A DNA stretch of 64,000 nucleotides from Salirhabdus sp. Marseille-P4669 (GCF_900240405.1 NZ_OEQK01000002.1:248001-312000), one strand, 5' to 3'; positions 25,026-37,496 are shown, counted from the first letter of the stretch. The notes: generated by a model not told the origin, from the letters alone. A program made the numbers and translations.

Positions 25026-26174
25026 GTGATTCAAGCAGTATATATTCACATACCATTTTGTCATGAAATATGTCATTACTGTGATTTTACAAAAAACTAT
25101 TATAACGAAACGGTTGCAGATCAATATTTAGATGCCCTTCATAAAGAAATGCATATGTATATTGGAAACGAGAAGAAAAAGGTTCGTACGATTTATATTG
25201 GTGGAGGTACACCAACAAGTCTCTCGGATAAACAGTTCCGTCGATTATTATCTATAGTGAACCAATATTTTGAAGTAAGCGCGAATCTCGAGTTTACAGT
25301 AGAAGCAAACCCAGGTGAATTTTCGCAGGAAAAAATGAAAATGCTACAGCAATTTGGGGTAAATCGTATTTCTCTTGGAGTTCAAGTTCTAGATGACGAG
25401 TTTTTAAAAATGTTAAACCGTAATCATAAAGTAATCGATGTAGAAAGAACTGTTGAGGGTTTGCATCAAAATGATATGCACAACATAAGCATGGATTTTA
25501 TATATGCATTACCAAATCAAACACTAGAACATTTTCATCATACTTTGAAGCAAGCTATTGGATATAATCTTCCTCACTATTCTGCTTATGCTTTACAAAT
25601 TGAACCGAAAACAGTTTTTTATATGCGATATAAAAAAGGGAAGCTCTCGAAGCCACCTGAAGAAATAGAGGCTTTGATGTATGAAACGCTTGTAGAAGAA
25701 ATGGAAATAGCGGGCCTACACCACTATGAAATAAGTAACTTTGGTAAGCCAGGATTTGAAAGTCAGCATAATCTAACCTATTGGGATAATCAGCATTACT
25801 ATGGCTTTGGAGCAGGGGCACATGGGTATTTAGCGAATAAGCGAATTGTAAATCTACGTCCCCTAAACCATTATATGAAACGGATTGCCGAAGGAGAGAA
25901 GCCGGTCTTACATGAGGAATTAATTACAAAAAAAGAGAAAATTGAAGAAGAAATGTTTCTTGGCCTTCGTAAATCAGAAGGAGTTTCGATTCAAAGATTT
26001 TATGATAAATATGATTTAAACATTGAGGATTTATACAAATACGAAGTGGAGATGCTAAAGACAAAAGGATGGTTAGAAGAAGTAAATGGTTACTTAAGGA
26101 TGACCAAAGATGGAAAGCTATTTGGTAACGATGTTTTTAGTTCCTTTTTATTAGAAGAAGGGGTCAAAATTTAG
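25026..26174 (+). CDS. hemW: HemW, radical SAM heme chaperone (coproporphyrinogen dehydrogenase-like)
   Basis: Radical SAM protein with the cluster motif CHEICHYC (CX3CX2C, residues 12-19), a GGGTPTSLS SAM-binding loop and the HemN C-terminal domain (EEEMFLGLRKSEGVS). Its pattern, a short N-terminus and location next to lepA/hrcA, is that of HemW. HemW is thought to insert heme rather than to oxidise coproporphyrinogen. I choose GTG 25026 to match the relatives' start; ribosome-site support is weak (GGAAAG), and the frame is open from TTG 25008. About 382 residues. Confidence 0.92.
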   Translation: MIQAVYIHIPFCHEICHYCDFTKNYYNETVADQYLDALHKEMHMYIGNEKKKVRTIYIGGGTPTSLSDKQFRRLLSIVNQYFEVSANLEFTVEANPGEFSQEKMKMLQQFGVNRISLGVQVLDDEFLKMLNRNHKVIDVERTVEGLHQNDMHNISMDFIYALPNQTLEHFHHTLKQAIGYNLPHYSAYALQIEPKTVFYMRYKKGKLSKPPEEIEALMYETLVEEMEIAGLHHYEISNFGKPGFESQHNLTYWDNQHYYGFGAGAHGYLANKRIVNLRPLNHYMKRIAEGEKPVLHEELITKKEKIEEEMFLGLRKSEGVSIQRFYDKYDLNIEDLYKYEVEMLKTKGWLEEVNGYLRMTKDGKLFGNDVFSSFLLEEGVKI

Positions 26175-26183
26175 CTCAATTCA

Positions 26184-26212
26184 TTGACAAGGAGTACCCC
26201 TTTTGATAAATT
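26184..26212 (+). promoter_or_regulatory. Sigma-A promoter of the hrcA heat-shock operon
   Basis: TTGACA (26184-26189) and TAAATT (26207-26212) with a 17-base spacer, directly upstream of the CIRCE operator. Confidence 0.8.
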
Positions 26213-26222
26213 ATTATTAGAT

Positions 26223-26249
26223 TTAGCACTCGGAGATATAGAGTGCTAA
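26223..26249 (+). promoter_or_regulatory. CIRCE operator (HrcA binding site)
   Basis: Perfect CIRCE: TTAGCACTC, nine bases, GAGTGCTAA. HrcA dimers bind it to repress the operon, with GroEL acting as the temperature-dependent helper of HrcA. It lies between the promoter and the hrcA start, so it would be in the transcript leader as well. Confidence 0.98.
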
Positions 26250-26264
26250 CAGGGGTGATTCATC

Positions 26265-27296
26265 TTGCTTACTGAAAGGCAATTACTCATTTTACAAGTT
26301 ATTATTGATGACTTTATTCGTACCGCTCAACCAGTAGGTTCTCGGGCAATTTCCAAAAAAGATGATGTGCAATTTAGCTCAGCTACGATTCGTAATGAGA
26401 TGGCAGATTTAGAGGAGATGGGTTTTCTAGAGAAAACCCATTCCTCATCAGGGCGAGTTCCTTCTGAAAAAGGATACCGTTTTTATGTGGATCATTTAAT
26501 GTCACCATTTTACTTATCGATGAATGAACTACATTCAATACGAAGTATGTTTAGTGAAAAGTTGATGGAGTATGAGCGTGTTGTTAGTAATTCGGTTAAG
26601 GTCTTATCCGATTTAACAAATTATACTTCCATTATTTTAGGTCCTGAGGTGTTTGAGACAGAATTAAAGCAGCTGCAAATTATTCCGCTCAACAAAAATT
26701 CTGCAGTAGCCATTTTAATCACGAACACAGGGCATGTGGAACATCGAACTTTTTCGATCCCAGAAGGCTTAGATCCAACCGATTTAGAAAAAACCGTCAA
26801 TATTCTAAACGAAAAGTTAAAGGGTGTTCCAATTATTGACCTGAATCGAAAAATTGTAACAGAAGTAGCAACGTTGTTACGAAAGCATACGAGGAATTTC
26901 GAGAGTGTTTATCAGTTTGTAAAGGCAACTGTCATGAACCAACAGCCTCAAAATCTCTATATAGGTGGAAAAACGAATATACTACTTCAGCCAGAATTTA
27001 AAGATATTGAAAAAGTTCGGTCTTTGATTTCGATGTTTGATGAAGAGGCTGAAATTGCTCCGATTATACGGGCAAATCAAGCAGGTATTAATGTGGTGAT
27101 TGGACATGAAAATGAACACGAGGCAATGAATGAATGTAGTTTGATTACAGCCTCCTATTCTTTAGGGCAGGAGCATTTAGGAACAATTGCCTTATTAGGC
27201 CCTACTCGTATGGATTACTCGAAAGTGATTTCCTTAATAGATGAGCTGTCACAACAAATGTCAAAAGCATTTAAGTCATGGTATCAAAACTCTTAA
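26265..27296 (+). CDS. hrcA: Heat-inducible transcription repressor HrcA
   Basis: A 343-residue repressor of class I heat-shock genes. The N-terminal winged helix (LTERQLLILQVIIDDFIRTAQPVGSRAISKK, with SSATIRNEMADLEEMGFLEKTHSSSGRVPSEKGYRFYVD) binds CIRCE. The rest is the GAF-like dimerisation domain. The start is a TTG with AGGGGTG 7 bases upstream. It autoregulates through the CIRCE site directly in front. First gene of hrcA-grpE-dnaK. Confidence 0.97.
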   Translation: MLTERQLLILQVIIDDFIRTAQPVGSRAISKKDDVQFSSATIRNEMADLEEMGFLEKTHSSSGRVPSEKGYRFYVDHLMSPFYLSMNELHSIRSMFSEKLMEYERVVSNSVKVLSDLTNYTSIILGPEVFETELKQLQIIPLNKNSAVAILITNTGHVEHRTFSIPEGLDPTDLEKTVNILNEKLKGVPIIDLNRKIVTEVATLLRKHTRNFESVYQFVKATVMNQQPQNLYIGGKTNILLQPEFKDIEKVRSLISMFDEEAEIAPIIRANQAGINVVIGHENEHEAMNECSLITASYSLGQEHLGTIALLGPTRMDYSKVISLIDELSQQMSKAFKSWYQNS

Positions 27297-27351
27297 ACTA
27301 GGTTATAGCTATATTATGATGAGCTGCATGGCTATAGGTGATAGTTGAGGT

Positions 27352-27387
27352 ATGAGGGTTTGCAAGAGATTAATATGCGCCCCTCAT
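27352..27387 (+). other. RNA hairpin between hrcA and grpE, possible mRNA processing site
   Basis: Arms ATGAGGG / CCCTCAT enclose an inner TGCA / TGCG pairing. In B. subtilis the dnaK operon transcript is cut between hrcA and grpE near a stem-loop, which stabilises the grpE-dnaK part. The hairpin is seen in the sequence; the processing role here is inference. The surrounding 190-base spacer shows no other feature. Confidence 0.5.
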
Positions 27388-27486
27388 TCCTTTTGTGTTT
27401 GCATCTATACGCACAATACTTTTCAAGAGTAACTTTTAATGTTATATTTTAAACCGTTTGGATATGTAGAAAGAGAGGTGACTGGA

Positions 27487-29935
<2,449 letters not shown>

Positions 29936-29969
29936 TAAATGGTGAATAGACTTACTTCTATGTATATGT

Positions 29970-30010
29970 GAAAAAGTCAAAGTCAGGGGTTCTTGACTTT
30001 GACTTTTTTT
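29970..30010 (+). terminator. Hairpin terminator between dnaK and dnaJ
   Basis: Stem AAAAAGTCAAAGTCA / TGACTTTGACTTTTT with an 8-base loop, then a T run. It would stop or weaken read-through from hrcA-grpE-dnaK into dnaJ. Confidence 0.9.
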
Positions 30011-30111
30011 AAGGAAAGGATTTACCCTCTATAATACGAACGCGTTGCACTTTATCCTAAAGGAATGTTAATATTAAATCTATGTGAGAAGATTCGGGAG
30101 AGTGATTAGGC

Positions 30112-31233
30112 TTGAGCAAACGAGATTATTATGAAGTACTTGGTGTATCTAAGGATGCCCCAAAAGAGGAAATAAAAAAAGCTTACCGTAAGCTTGCACG
30201 GAAGTACCACCCGGATGTAAACAAAGAGCCGGATGCTGCCGATAAGTTTAAAGAAGTGAAAGAAGCTTATGAAGTTTTGAATAATGAACAGAAGCGTGCA
30301 CAATATGACCAATTCGGACATGATGGGCCGAATGCACAAGGCTTTGGTGGATTTGATACAGAAGGCTTTGGTGGCTTTGGTGATATTTTTGATATGTTTT
30401 TCGGTGGTGGCGGAAGACGTCGTGACCCGAATGCACCAAGACAAGGTGCGGACCTACAATACACGATGGAACTAGATTTTGAAGAAGCCGTTTTTGGTAA
30501 GGAAACAGACATTCATATTCCAAAAGAAGAGACATGTGATACATGTAAAGGATCTGGTGCCAAACCTGGTACCTCCCCTGATACATGCTCTCATTGTCAT
30601 GGTACAGGTCAATTAAATCAAGAGCAAAATACACCGTTTGGTAGAATCGTAAATAAAAGAGCTTGTCATTACTGCCAAGGAACAGGCAAAATCATTAAAA
30701 GCAAATGCTCCACTTGTGGTGGTTCTGGAACGGTTAAAAAGCGTAAAAAAATTCATATTACTATTCCAGCGGGTATTGATAATGGACAGCAAATACGTGT
30801 TGGTGGACAAGGGGAGCCAGGTGTAAATGGCGGTCCAGCAGGTGATTTGTATGTTGTGATACGTGTACGTCCACATGAATTTTTCGATCGCGAAGGCGAT
30901 GACATTCATTGTGAGGTACCATTAACTTTTGCACAAGTTGCGTTAGGTGATGAAATTGAAGTTCCAACCGTCCATGGAAAAGTAAAACTGAAAATCCCTC
31001 AAGGGACGCAAACAGGCACACATTTCCGTTTAAGAGAAAAAGGAGTGCCAAATGTTCATGGTCGTGGGCAAGGTGATCAACACATTCGAATTAAGGTGAT
31101 TACACCGAAAAACCTGTCCGATCGTCAAAAAGAGTTATTACGTGAATTTAATGAATTAAGTGGAAATGATACTACGAATGAACAAGGTGACAATCTTTTT
31201 CAACGAATGAAAAGAGCTTTTAAAGGCGAGTAA
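30112..31233 (+). CDS. dnaJ: Chaperone protein DnaJ (Hsp40)
   Basis: Co-chaperone that delivers substrates to DnaK and stimulates its ATPase. The 373-residue protein has the J-domain with HPD (KYHPDVN, residues about 31-37), a Gly/Phe-rich region (about 70-105), four CxxCxGxG zinc repeats ([32 protein letters not shown]) and the C-terminal substrate domain. The start is TTG with GGGAGAG upstream. A TATAAT at 30030-30035, after the dnaK terminator, may mark its own promoter, but the -35 is poor. Confidence 0.97.
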   Translation: MSKRDYYEVLGVSKDAPKEEIKKAYRKLARKYHPDVNKEPDAADKFKEVKEAYEVLNNEQKRAQYDQFGHDGPNAQGFGGFDTEGFGGFGDIFDMFFGGGGRRRDPNAPRQGADLQYTMELDFEEAVFGKETDIHIPKEETCDTCKGSGAKPGTSPDTCSHCHGTGQLNQEQNTPFGRIVNKRACHYCQGTGKIIKSKCSTCGGSGTVKKRKKIHITIPAGIDNGQQIRVGGQGEPGVNGGPAGDLYVVIRVRPHEFFDREGDDIHCEVPLTFAQVALGDEIEVPTVHGKVKLKIPQGTQTGTHFRLREKGVPNVHGRGQGDQHIRIKVITPKNLSDRQKELLREFNELSGNDTTNEQGDNLFQRMKRAFKGE

Positions 31234-31290
31234 TGATTCGCAATGATGCTATTAAGAATTAAAAATATAAAATAAAGTGAGTTGGTCCCT

Positions 31291-32241
31291 TTGAAATGGT
31301 CTGAAATTCGTATTCATACTACGCATGAGGCAATTGAACCCATTTCGAACATTTTACATGAAATTGGTGCTGGTGGAGTTGTCATCCAAGACCCTATGGA
31401 TTTGATCAAGGAATTTGATTCAAAGTATGGTGAAATTTTTGAATTAGATCCGAATGACTATCCAGAGGAAGGTGTTTATGTAGTAGCATATCTTCCAGTC
31501 AATAGTTTTCTAGGGGAAACAGTAGAGGAAATCAAACAGGCTATTAATGGATTAATAGCGTATGATATTGACATTGGGAAAAATAATATAACAATAAGTG
31601 AAGTGAATGAAGAAGAATGGGCTACAGCATGGAAAAAGTATTATAAGCCAGTTAAAGTATCCGAGAAAATTACGATTATTCCAACGTGGGAAGAATATGA
31701 ACCAGTTGAAAGTGACGAAGTAATTATCGAACTAGACCCGGGAATGGCTTTTGGTACAGGTACCCATCCTACTACCGTTTTGAGTTTGCAGGCTTTAGAA
31801 CAATATATTGAACAAAATGATCGTATTATCGATGTTGGTACAGGTTCTGGTGTATTAAGTATTGCAGCTGCCTTATTAGGAGCTAAAGAGGTTCAAGCAT
31901 TTGATCTAGATGAACTAGCGGTAAAAATATCCAAAATTAACGCAAAGCTAAACAAAGTGGATAACCGGATTACCTCCAAACAAAATGATCTACTAAAAGG
32001 GGTTCGAGACCAGGTAGACTTAATTGTTTCGAACATTTTAGCGGAAATAATTGTTCAATTTACGAATGAGGCATTTGATAACCTTAAAGACGGTGGAATA
32101 TTTATTACATCTGGCATCATTTTAGGAAAAAAAGATGAAGTGAAAACGAATTTAATCGAAGCAGGTTTTGAAATCCTGGAAACCAACCAAATGGAAGATT
32201 GGATTTCCTTTGTTGCTAAAAAACCTTCTCCGCGTTCCTAA
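31291..32241 (+). CDS. prmA: Ribosomal protein L11 methyltransferase
   Basis: Methylates ribosomal protein L11. The 316-residue protein has the N-terminal substrate domain (EIRIHTTHEAIEPISNIL) and a Rossmann methyltransferase domain with IDVGTGSGVLSIAA (about residue 180) and IVSNILAEIIVQF. The start is likely TTG at 31291, giving MKWSEIRIHTTHEA as in relatives; the upstream in-frame TTG at 31282 lies too close to the only ribosome site (AGTGAG). It follows dnaJ in the operon, as in B. subtilis (yqeT). Confidence 0.95.
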   Translation: MKWSEIRIHTTHEAIEPISNILHEIGAGGVVIQDPMDLIKEFDSKYGEIFELDPNDYPEEGVYVVAYLPVNSFLGETVEEIKQAINGLIAYDIDIGKNNITISEVNEEEWATAWKKYYKPVKVSEKITIIPTWEEYEPVESDEVIIELDPGMAFGTGTHPTTVLSLQALEQYIEQNDRIIDVGTGSGVLSIAAALLGAKEVQAFDLDELAVKISKINAKLNKVDNRITSKQNDLLKGVRDQVDLIVSNILAEIIVQFTNEAFDNLKDGGIFITSGIILGKKDEVKTNLIEAGFEILETNQMEDWISFVAKKPSPRS

Positions 32242-32274
32242 TTTTACTGTTTTAGTAGAAAGCAGGTAAGATAA

Positions 32275-33030
32275 ATGCAGCGTTATTTCATACCAACAGA
32301 TGGATGGTTACAAAATGAAAAAGTAGAAATCCTAGACGGTGATCATCACCATATAGCAACTGTTATGCGGATGAAGCCAGGTGATGAAATCATTTGCTGC
32401 CATCCAAATGGCCGCTCATGTTTATGTGAAATAGAAGAAATTAACAATCAGTTAGTATCGTGTCGTATTGTGAAATGGTTAGAGGAACATAAAGAATTAC
32501 CAGTTTCCGTTACCATAGCGCAAGCACTTCCTAAAGGGGATAAGCTTGATTTAATTGTGCAAAAGGGAACAGAATTAGGGGCTTCTGCCTTTATTCCTTT
32601 TGAAGCGAGTAGGTCTGTGGTGAAATGGGATCCGAAAAAGGCAGATAAAAAGGTTTCTAGATTAGTTAAAATTGCGAAAGAAGCTAGTGAGCAATCCCAT
32701 CGGACGAAAATACCTGAGATTCACTCCTTAGTAAGTTTTAAGCAGCTATTACAAAAAGTGCACAGCTATAAACATATAATCGTTGCGAGTGAAGTGGAAG
32801 CAAAAAAGGACGAGCCTGTCCGATTAAGTACTAGTATTCAGCAAATGTCTTTAGGTGATGAAGTTCTTGTTGTCATTGGTCCAGAAGGTGGCTTTTCCGA
32901 ACAAGAATTGGATTTATTAGCTAAAGAGGATTCTCAATTTACACGCTTTGGACCAAGGATACTTCGAACGGAAACAGCGGCCCTTTATTTTCTATCCGTT
33001 ATGTCATATCAATTTGAAGAACAGAGGTGA
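32275..33030 (+). CDS. rsmE: 16S rRNA (uracil(1498)-N(3))-methyltransferase
   Basis: SPOUT-family enzyme methylating N3 of U1498 in 16S rRNA. The 251-residue protein has the PUA-like N-terminus (HHHIATVMRMKPGDEI) and the trefoil-knot SAM site VVIGPEGGFSEQELDLL, with FGPRILRTETA near the C-terminus. The ATG follows AGCAGGTAAG. It ends overlapping the region upstream of mtaB. B. subtilis yqeU is at the same place. Confidence 0.95.
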   Translation: MQRYFIPTDGWLQNEKVEILDGDHHHIATVMRMKPGDEIICCHPNGRSCLCEIEEINNQLVSCRIVKWLEEHKELPVSVTIAQALPKGDKLDLIVQKGTELGASAFIPFEASRSVVKWDPKKADKKVSRLVKIAKEASEQSHRTKIPEIHSLVSFKQLLQKVHSYKHIIVASEVEAKKDEPVRLSTSIQQMSLGDEVLVVIGPEGGFSEQELDLLAKEDSQFTRFGPRILRTETAALYFLSVMSYQFEEQR

Positions 33031-33035
33031 CCGAA

Positions 33036-34382
33036 ATGCCAACAGTGGCTTTTCACACATTAGGTTGTAAAGTAAACCATTATGAGACAGAAGCAATTTG
33101 GAACTATTTTAAAGAAAATGGTTATGAAAGAGTAGATTTTGAACATCAGTCAGACGTATACGTTATTAATACGTGTACCGTAACGAATACAGGCGATAAA
33201 AAGAGCCGACAAACAATCCGTCGTGCAGTACGTAAAAACCCGGATGCCGTCATTTGCGTAACAGGTTGTTATGCCCAAACTTCACCAGGAGAAATTATGG
33301 AAATTCCTGGTGTTGATGTGGTTGTTGGTACACAAAACCGTACAAAAATGCTGGAATATATAGAAGAACATAAGCAAAAAAGGGAGCCTATTAATGCGGT
33401 ATCCAATATTATGAAAAACCGTGTCTTTGAGGAAATGGATGTACCAGCATTTACCGATCGTACTCGTGCTTCTTTAAAAATACAAGAAGGCTGTAATAAC
33501 TTTTGTACGTTCTGTATTATTCCTTGGGCACGTGGACTATTACGCTCTAGAAAGCCAGAAGATGTTTTAAACCAAGCACAACAGCTAGTAGATGCGGGTT
33601 ATAAAGAAATTGTACTGACAGGTATCCATACAGCGGGATATGGAGAAGACATGAAGGATTATAACTTTGCTCAATTACTACGTGACTTGGAAACAAAAGT
33701 GGAAGGATTAGTGCGAATACGTATTTCATCTATTGAAGCAAGTCAAATTACGGATGAAGTCATTGAAGTACTTGATCAATCGGAAAAGATTGTACGCCAC
33801 TTACATATGCCACTACAAGCTGGCTCTGACTCTGTATTGAAAAGAATGCGTAGAAAGTATAGTACTGAATATTACAAGCAAAAGGTCGAAAAAATTCGTA
33901 AAGCACTTCCAGGATTAGCAATAACTTCTGATGTTATTGTTGGATTCCCTGGAGAAACAGAAGAAGAGTTTATGGAGACATATAACTTCATTCGAGATCT
34001 CGGATATTCAGAATTGCACGTATTCCCGTATTCACAACGTACTGGAACTCCTGCAGCACGTATGGAGAACCAAGTAGATGATGAAACGAAAAACGATCGT
34101 GTCCATCGTCTAATTGAATTATCAAACCAGTTAGCAAAAGAATACGCTTCGAATTACGAGGGTGAAGTACTAGAAGTAATTCCGGAAGAACATTCTAAGG
34201 AAGAACCGAATAGTAATATCATTGTCGGCTATACAGACAATTACCTACGTGTAAAATTTGAAGGTACAGATGACTTAATTGGAAAAGTAGTAAGAGTTAA
34301 AGTAACGAAAGCAGGATATCCATATTGTGAAGGACAATTTGTAAGAGTTATGGATGAAAAAGAAGAAATAGTTTCTGCTTAA
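33036..34382 (+). CDS. mtaB: tRNA N6-threonylcarbamoyladenosine(37)-C2 methylthiotransferase
   Basis: Radical SAM enzyme that converts t6A37 to ms2t6A37 in tRNAs reading ANN codons. The N-terminal domain (HTLGCKVNHYE, C11; VINTCTVTN, C47; VTGCYAQT, C78) holds the auxiliary iron-sulfur cluster. The radical SAM motif CNNFCTFC is near residue 152, and a C-terminal TRAM domain follows. The ATG at 33036 has GAGGTGA 5 bases upstream. About 448 residues. Last gene of the dnaJ transcription unit. Confidence 0.96.
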   Translation: MPTVAFHTLGCKVNHYETEAIWNYFKENGYERVDFEHQSDVYVINTCTVTNTGDKKSRQTIRRAVRKNPDAVICVTGCYAQTSPGEIMEIPGVDVVVGTQNRTKMLEYIEEHKQKREPINAVSNIMKNRVFEEMDVPAFTDRTRASLKIQEGCNNFCTFCIIPWARGLLRSRKPEDVLNQAQQLVDAGYKEIVLTGIHTAGYGEDMKDYNFAQLLRDLETKVEGLVRIRISSIEASQITDEVIEVLDQSEKIVRHLHMPLQAGSDSVLKRMRRKYSTEYYKQKVEKIRKALPGLAITSDVIVGFPGETEEEFMETYNFIRDLGYSELHVFPYSQRTGTPAARMENQVDDETKNDRVHRLIELSNQLAKEYASNYEGEVLEVIPEEHSKEEPNSNIIVGYTDNYLRVKFEGTDDLIGKVVRVKVTKAGYPYCEGQFVRVMDEKEEIVSA

Positions 34383-34392
34383 GGATACATTT

Positions 34393-34461
34393 GCTCCCCT
34401 TTGAAAAGAAAAACAGATTGTGAACTTTAAATCTAGTTTTACTTTAGGGGGGGCTTTTTCT
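34393..34461 (+). terminator. Possible terminator after mtaB
   Basis: GCTCCCCT pairs imperfectly with AGGGGGGGC across a long AT-rich loop, ending in CTTTTTC. A weak call. Confidence 0.4.
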
Positions 34462-34550
34462 ATTTGATAAGTAGGAAGGGTAATTTGGTACATAATAGCT
34501 TTAGGAACCGTAATTTAATGGTGTTTATTCAAATTGATGGGAGGATAACG

Positions 34551-35777
34551 ATGAGAAACGTATTTTTACGCTGGAATAAAATTAGCCTTGTTCAACAAAT
34601 ATTTATTGGTTTATTACTTGGAATTGTTCTTGCATTTATACTCCCAGAATCAGCAACTTTTATCTCGATATTTGGTACTTTATTTGTCAGTTCGTTGAAG
34701 GCTGTTGCCCCAATTCTTGTTTTCCTATTAGTGTTGTCCGTTATTGCACAAAATCAAAATGGTCAGCAAACAAATATGAAACTCATTGTACCACTCTATT
34801 TTATAGGAACCTTTTTAGCAGGGCTCGTAGCTGTTATCATTAGTTTTGTTTTTCCGGTACAACTAACGTTAAATGGTGCTCCTGAAGGGTTTACAGCACC
34901 AGCGGGGGTTGGTGAGGTTTTAGAGTCGGTCTTACTAAACATTGTTGATAATCCTGTAAATGCTATTAGCAATGGAAACTATTTAGGGATTCTGGCCTGG
35001 GCCATACTCTTTGGTCTGTCCTTAAAAAATGCACCATCTACTACGAAAACCATGCTTTCTAGCCTTTCTGAAGCTATATCAACTATTGTTTCTTGGATAA
35101 TCCGGTTGGCACCAATAGGGATAATGGGTTTAGTTTTTGAGACGCTTTCCACAAGGGGCTTAGATTCTCTATTAGGGTACGGACATTTATTGTTGGTGTT
35201 AATCGGTACCATGGTATTTGTGGCATTTTTTGTTAATCCTTTGATTGTCTATCTTTTAATAAGAAAAAACCCATATCCACTTGTTTTCACATGTATAAAG
35301 GAAAGTGGTATTACCGCATTCTTTACTCGTAGTTCTGCAGCAAATATTCCTGTAAATATGCGCTTGTGTGAGAAACTTGGATTAGATAAAGACCGTTATT
35401 CGGTGTCTATTCCATTAGGAGCAACCATAAATATGGCTGGAGCTGCGATAACGATTTCTGTTTTGACTTTAGCAGCCGTCCATACACTTAATATTGATGT
35501 TGATCTACCAACAGCCCTTATTCTATGTTTTCTAGCAGCGTTATGTGCGAGTGGGGCGTCTGGAATTGCCGGAGGGTCTCTATTACTGATCCCACTAGCT
35601 TGTAGTTTATTTGGTATACCAAATGATATTGCGATGGAAATTGTTGGTGTTGGTTTTGTAATTGGGGTTTTACAAGATTCTTTTGAAACAGCACTTAACT
35701 CTTCAACCGATGCCCTTTTTACGGCAGCAGCTGAATTTCGAGACTGGAGAAAAGAGGGGAAATCCATTTCTTTATAA
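34551..35777 (+). CDS. sstT: Serine/threonine:sodium symporter SstT
   Basis: A 408-residue dicarboxylate/amino acid:cation symporter (DAACS) family protein. Nine or so hydrophobic segments and the family signature [20 protein letters not shown] plus [17 protein letters not shown] are visible. Segments [20 protein letters not shown] and [22 protein letters not shown] resemble E. coli SstT closely, so serine/threonine is the likely substrate with Na+. The ATG at 34551 has GGGAGGA upstream; the longer open frame from 34464 is not supported. Not part of the usual B. subtilis order here; an inserted accessory gene. Confidence 0.92.
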   Translation: MRNVFLRWNKISLVQQIFIGLLLGIVLAFILPESATFISIFGTLFVSSLKAVAPILVFLLVLSVIAQNQNGQQTNMKLIVPLYFIGTFLAGLVAVIISFVFPVQLTLNGAPEGFTAPAGVGEVLESVLLNIVDNPVNAISNGNYLGILAWAILFGLSLKNAPSTTKTMLSSLSEAISTIVSWIIRLAPIGIMGLVFETLSTRGLDSLLGYGHLLLVLIGTMVFVAFFVNPLIVYLLIRKNPYPLVFTCIKESGITAFFTRSSAANIPVNMRLCEKLGLDKDRYSVSIPLGATINMAGAAITISVLTLAAVHTLNIDVDLPTALILCFLAALCASGASGIAGGSLLLIPLACSLFGIPNDIAMEIVGVGFVIGVLQDSFETALNSSTDALFTAAAEFRDWRKEGKSISL

Positions 35778-35898
35778 GAATATAAAAAAAGCGTGTTTGG
35801 TACGAAATGCCTAAGTTTTTGTTGAGATGGAACAGTTTTATAGACATTTCCCAGAATCATGTTAAAATTTAACTAGGTCATAATTTAGGGGAATTTAT

Positions 35899-36498
35899 AT
35901 GAAGATGTATATTAGAAAAACATTTGTAATTTTAATAACAATCTTAACATTAGGAATGTATGTTCCACCTCCCATCTTAAATACGGATGCCGCAGAGGTC
36001 GATTCTTCGAAAGAGAAAGTAAATGATGATACCTTTAAACGTCATGAAATGGAATGGAGTTTTGAGGCTGTTCATTCTTCCACCTACAAGGACCGTTTTT
36101 GGTCTTTACATGACATAACAAATCTTGCGAAAATGCAAACCATCACGAAATTAGGACCTAAAATTATAGACTCCGTTGATGAAACAAGTTTAGATACAAT
36201 AATGTGGAATATCGAAGAGGTTATCACATCTCTTTTACAAGATAAAGAAGATGCTATCTATTATTATGGCATTTCCGAAGAACTAGCCCCAGGATATGGG
36301 GAGAAAATATTTAATATATACGATATTCGTACCAACGAGGATATTGCTAGATTCCACGTTAGTAGGATCAATAAACCTATGGAAGGGTATTACTTTAATT
36401 TTCATTATCACTTAAGTCAGGATAATTTTGAAGAGCATTACCCTATTGGGGAAATCTATTATCATAAAAATACACCACCTAAGTGGATGGCTCATTAA
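35899..36498 (+). CDS. YpjP-like exported protein
   Basis: A 199-residue protein with a hydrophobic N-terminal signal segment (about residues 7-24), so it is likely exported or membrane-anchored. The remaining body has HEMEWSFEAVHSSTYKDRFWSLHDI and ends GEIYYHKNTPPKWMAH. The NTPPKW ending reminds me of the YpjP family, whose function is unknown; the identification is from memory and moderate. AGGGGA stands before the ATG. It stands alone between sstT and deoC, with its own terminator. Confidence 0.68.
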   Translation: MKMYIRKTFVILITILTLGMYVPPPILNTDAAEVDSSKEKVNDDTFKRHEMEWSFEAVHSSTYKDRFWSLHDITNLAKMQTITKLGPKIIDSVDETSLDTIMWNIEEVITSLLQDKEDAIYYYGISEELAPGYGEKIFNIYDIRTNEDIARFHVSRINKPMEGYYFNFHYHLSQDNFEEHYPIGEIYYHKNTPPKWMAH

Positions 36499-36535
36499 AA
36501 AAGGATTTTCTAAGGAGAAAATCCTTTTTACTTTT
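36499..36535 (+). terminator. Terminator after the YpjP-like gene
   Basis: Stem AAAAGGATTTTCT / AGAAAATCCTTTT with loop AAGG, directly after the stop codon. Confidence 0.88.
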
Positions 36536-36613
36536 TGGTACATAGTATTTCTTTTTAGGAAATGATAAAATTAAGATAGAATGATGAAAAAAGATAGAGT
36601 AGGTGGAATAACA

Positions 36614-37285
36614 ATGAACAAAGAACTTGCAAAAATGATTGATCACACTCAACTAAAACCAGACACACAAAAAGAGAAGATGGACCAACTATGTGAAGAA
36701 GCGAAGACATATGAGTTTGCTTCTGTTTGTGTGAATCCATATTGGGTTTCATACTGTTATGATAAATTAAAAGATACTTCCGTAGTGGTTTGTACGGTTA
36801 TTGGTTTTCCTCTTGGAGCAACGACATCAGAAGTAAAAGCGTTTGAAACGAAAAATGCAATAGAAAATGGCGCGAAAGAAATTGATATGGTAATTAATAT
36901 CGGTGCACTTAAAGACCAACAGTATGATGTTGTAAAGAGCGATATTGAAGCGGTTGTAAAAGAGGCAGAAGGCAAGGCGATTGTGAAGGTTATTATTGAA
37001 ACTTCCCTTCTAACTGATGAGGAAAAGGTGAAAGCATGCGAGCTTTCAAAAGAAGCGGGTGCTGATTTCGTTAAAACATCGACAGGTTTCTCTGGTGGTG
37101 GAGCAACAGTAGAAGATATCAAGCTTATGCGAAAGACAGTTGGCCCTGAAATGGGAGTGAAGGCTTCTGGTGGTGTTCGGGATGGAAAAGCTACCGAAGC
37201 TTTAATGGAAGCAGGAGCAACTCGTATTGGAGCAAGCTCCGGTGTTCTTATCGTAACAGGTGGAACTAGCGATCAGGATTATTAA
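36614..37285 (+). CDS. deoC: Deoxyribose-phosphate aldolase
   Basis: Splits 2-deoxyribose 5-phosphate into acetaldehyde and glyceraldehyde 3-phosphate in deoxynucleoside breakdown. The 223-residue TIM-barrel enzyme has the Schiff-base lysine in [18 protein letters not shown] (about residue 153), the second lysine in [11 protein letters not shown], and [10 protein letters not shown] at the N-terminus. AGGTGGA stands before the ATG at 36614. Alone with its terminator, not in a nucleoside operon here. Confidence 0.96.
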   Translation: MNKELAKMIDHTQLKPDTQKEKMDQLCEEAKTYEFASVCVNPYWVSYCYDKLKDTSVVVCTVIGFPLGATTSEVKAFETKNAIENGAKEIDMVINIGALKDQQYDVVKSDIEAVVKEAEGKAIVKVIIETSLLTDEEKVKACELSKEAGADFVKTSTGFSGGGATVEDIKLMRKTVGPEMGVKASGGVRDGKATEALMEAGATRIGASSGVLIVTGGTSDQDY

Positions 37286-37298
37286 AATAAAAGTAACG

Positions 37299-37331
37299 AG
37301 CCTTGTACTCTATGTGTACAAGGCTTTTCTT
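37299..37331 (+). terminator. Terminator after deoC
   Basis: Stem AGCCTTGTA / TACAAGGCT with a 9-base loop, then TTTTC. Confidence 0.82.
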
Positions 37332-37496
37332 ATGTTTTTTGAAATAATCCCTTTCTTTAAATAGATAATTCGTTAACAAACCATAACAATTCCATAAAAG
37401 TTAAGATTTATTTATCAATAAATAAAATTAATCATTTCAAAACCGGGAACAATTGATCACTGGACAGATAGAATGTACGAGGATAAATAGCATGTC

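Noticed and set aside
30106-31051. Several long minus-strand frames opposite dnaJ
   Set aside because: They arise from the codon bias of dnaJ on the other strand, with Cys/His/Ser-rich nonsense composition and no ribosome sites.
34464-34550. 29-residue N-terminal extension of sstT
   Set aside because: The ATG at 34551 has GGGAGGA just upstream and the protein then aligns with SstT; the extension overlaps the presumed leader.
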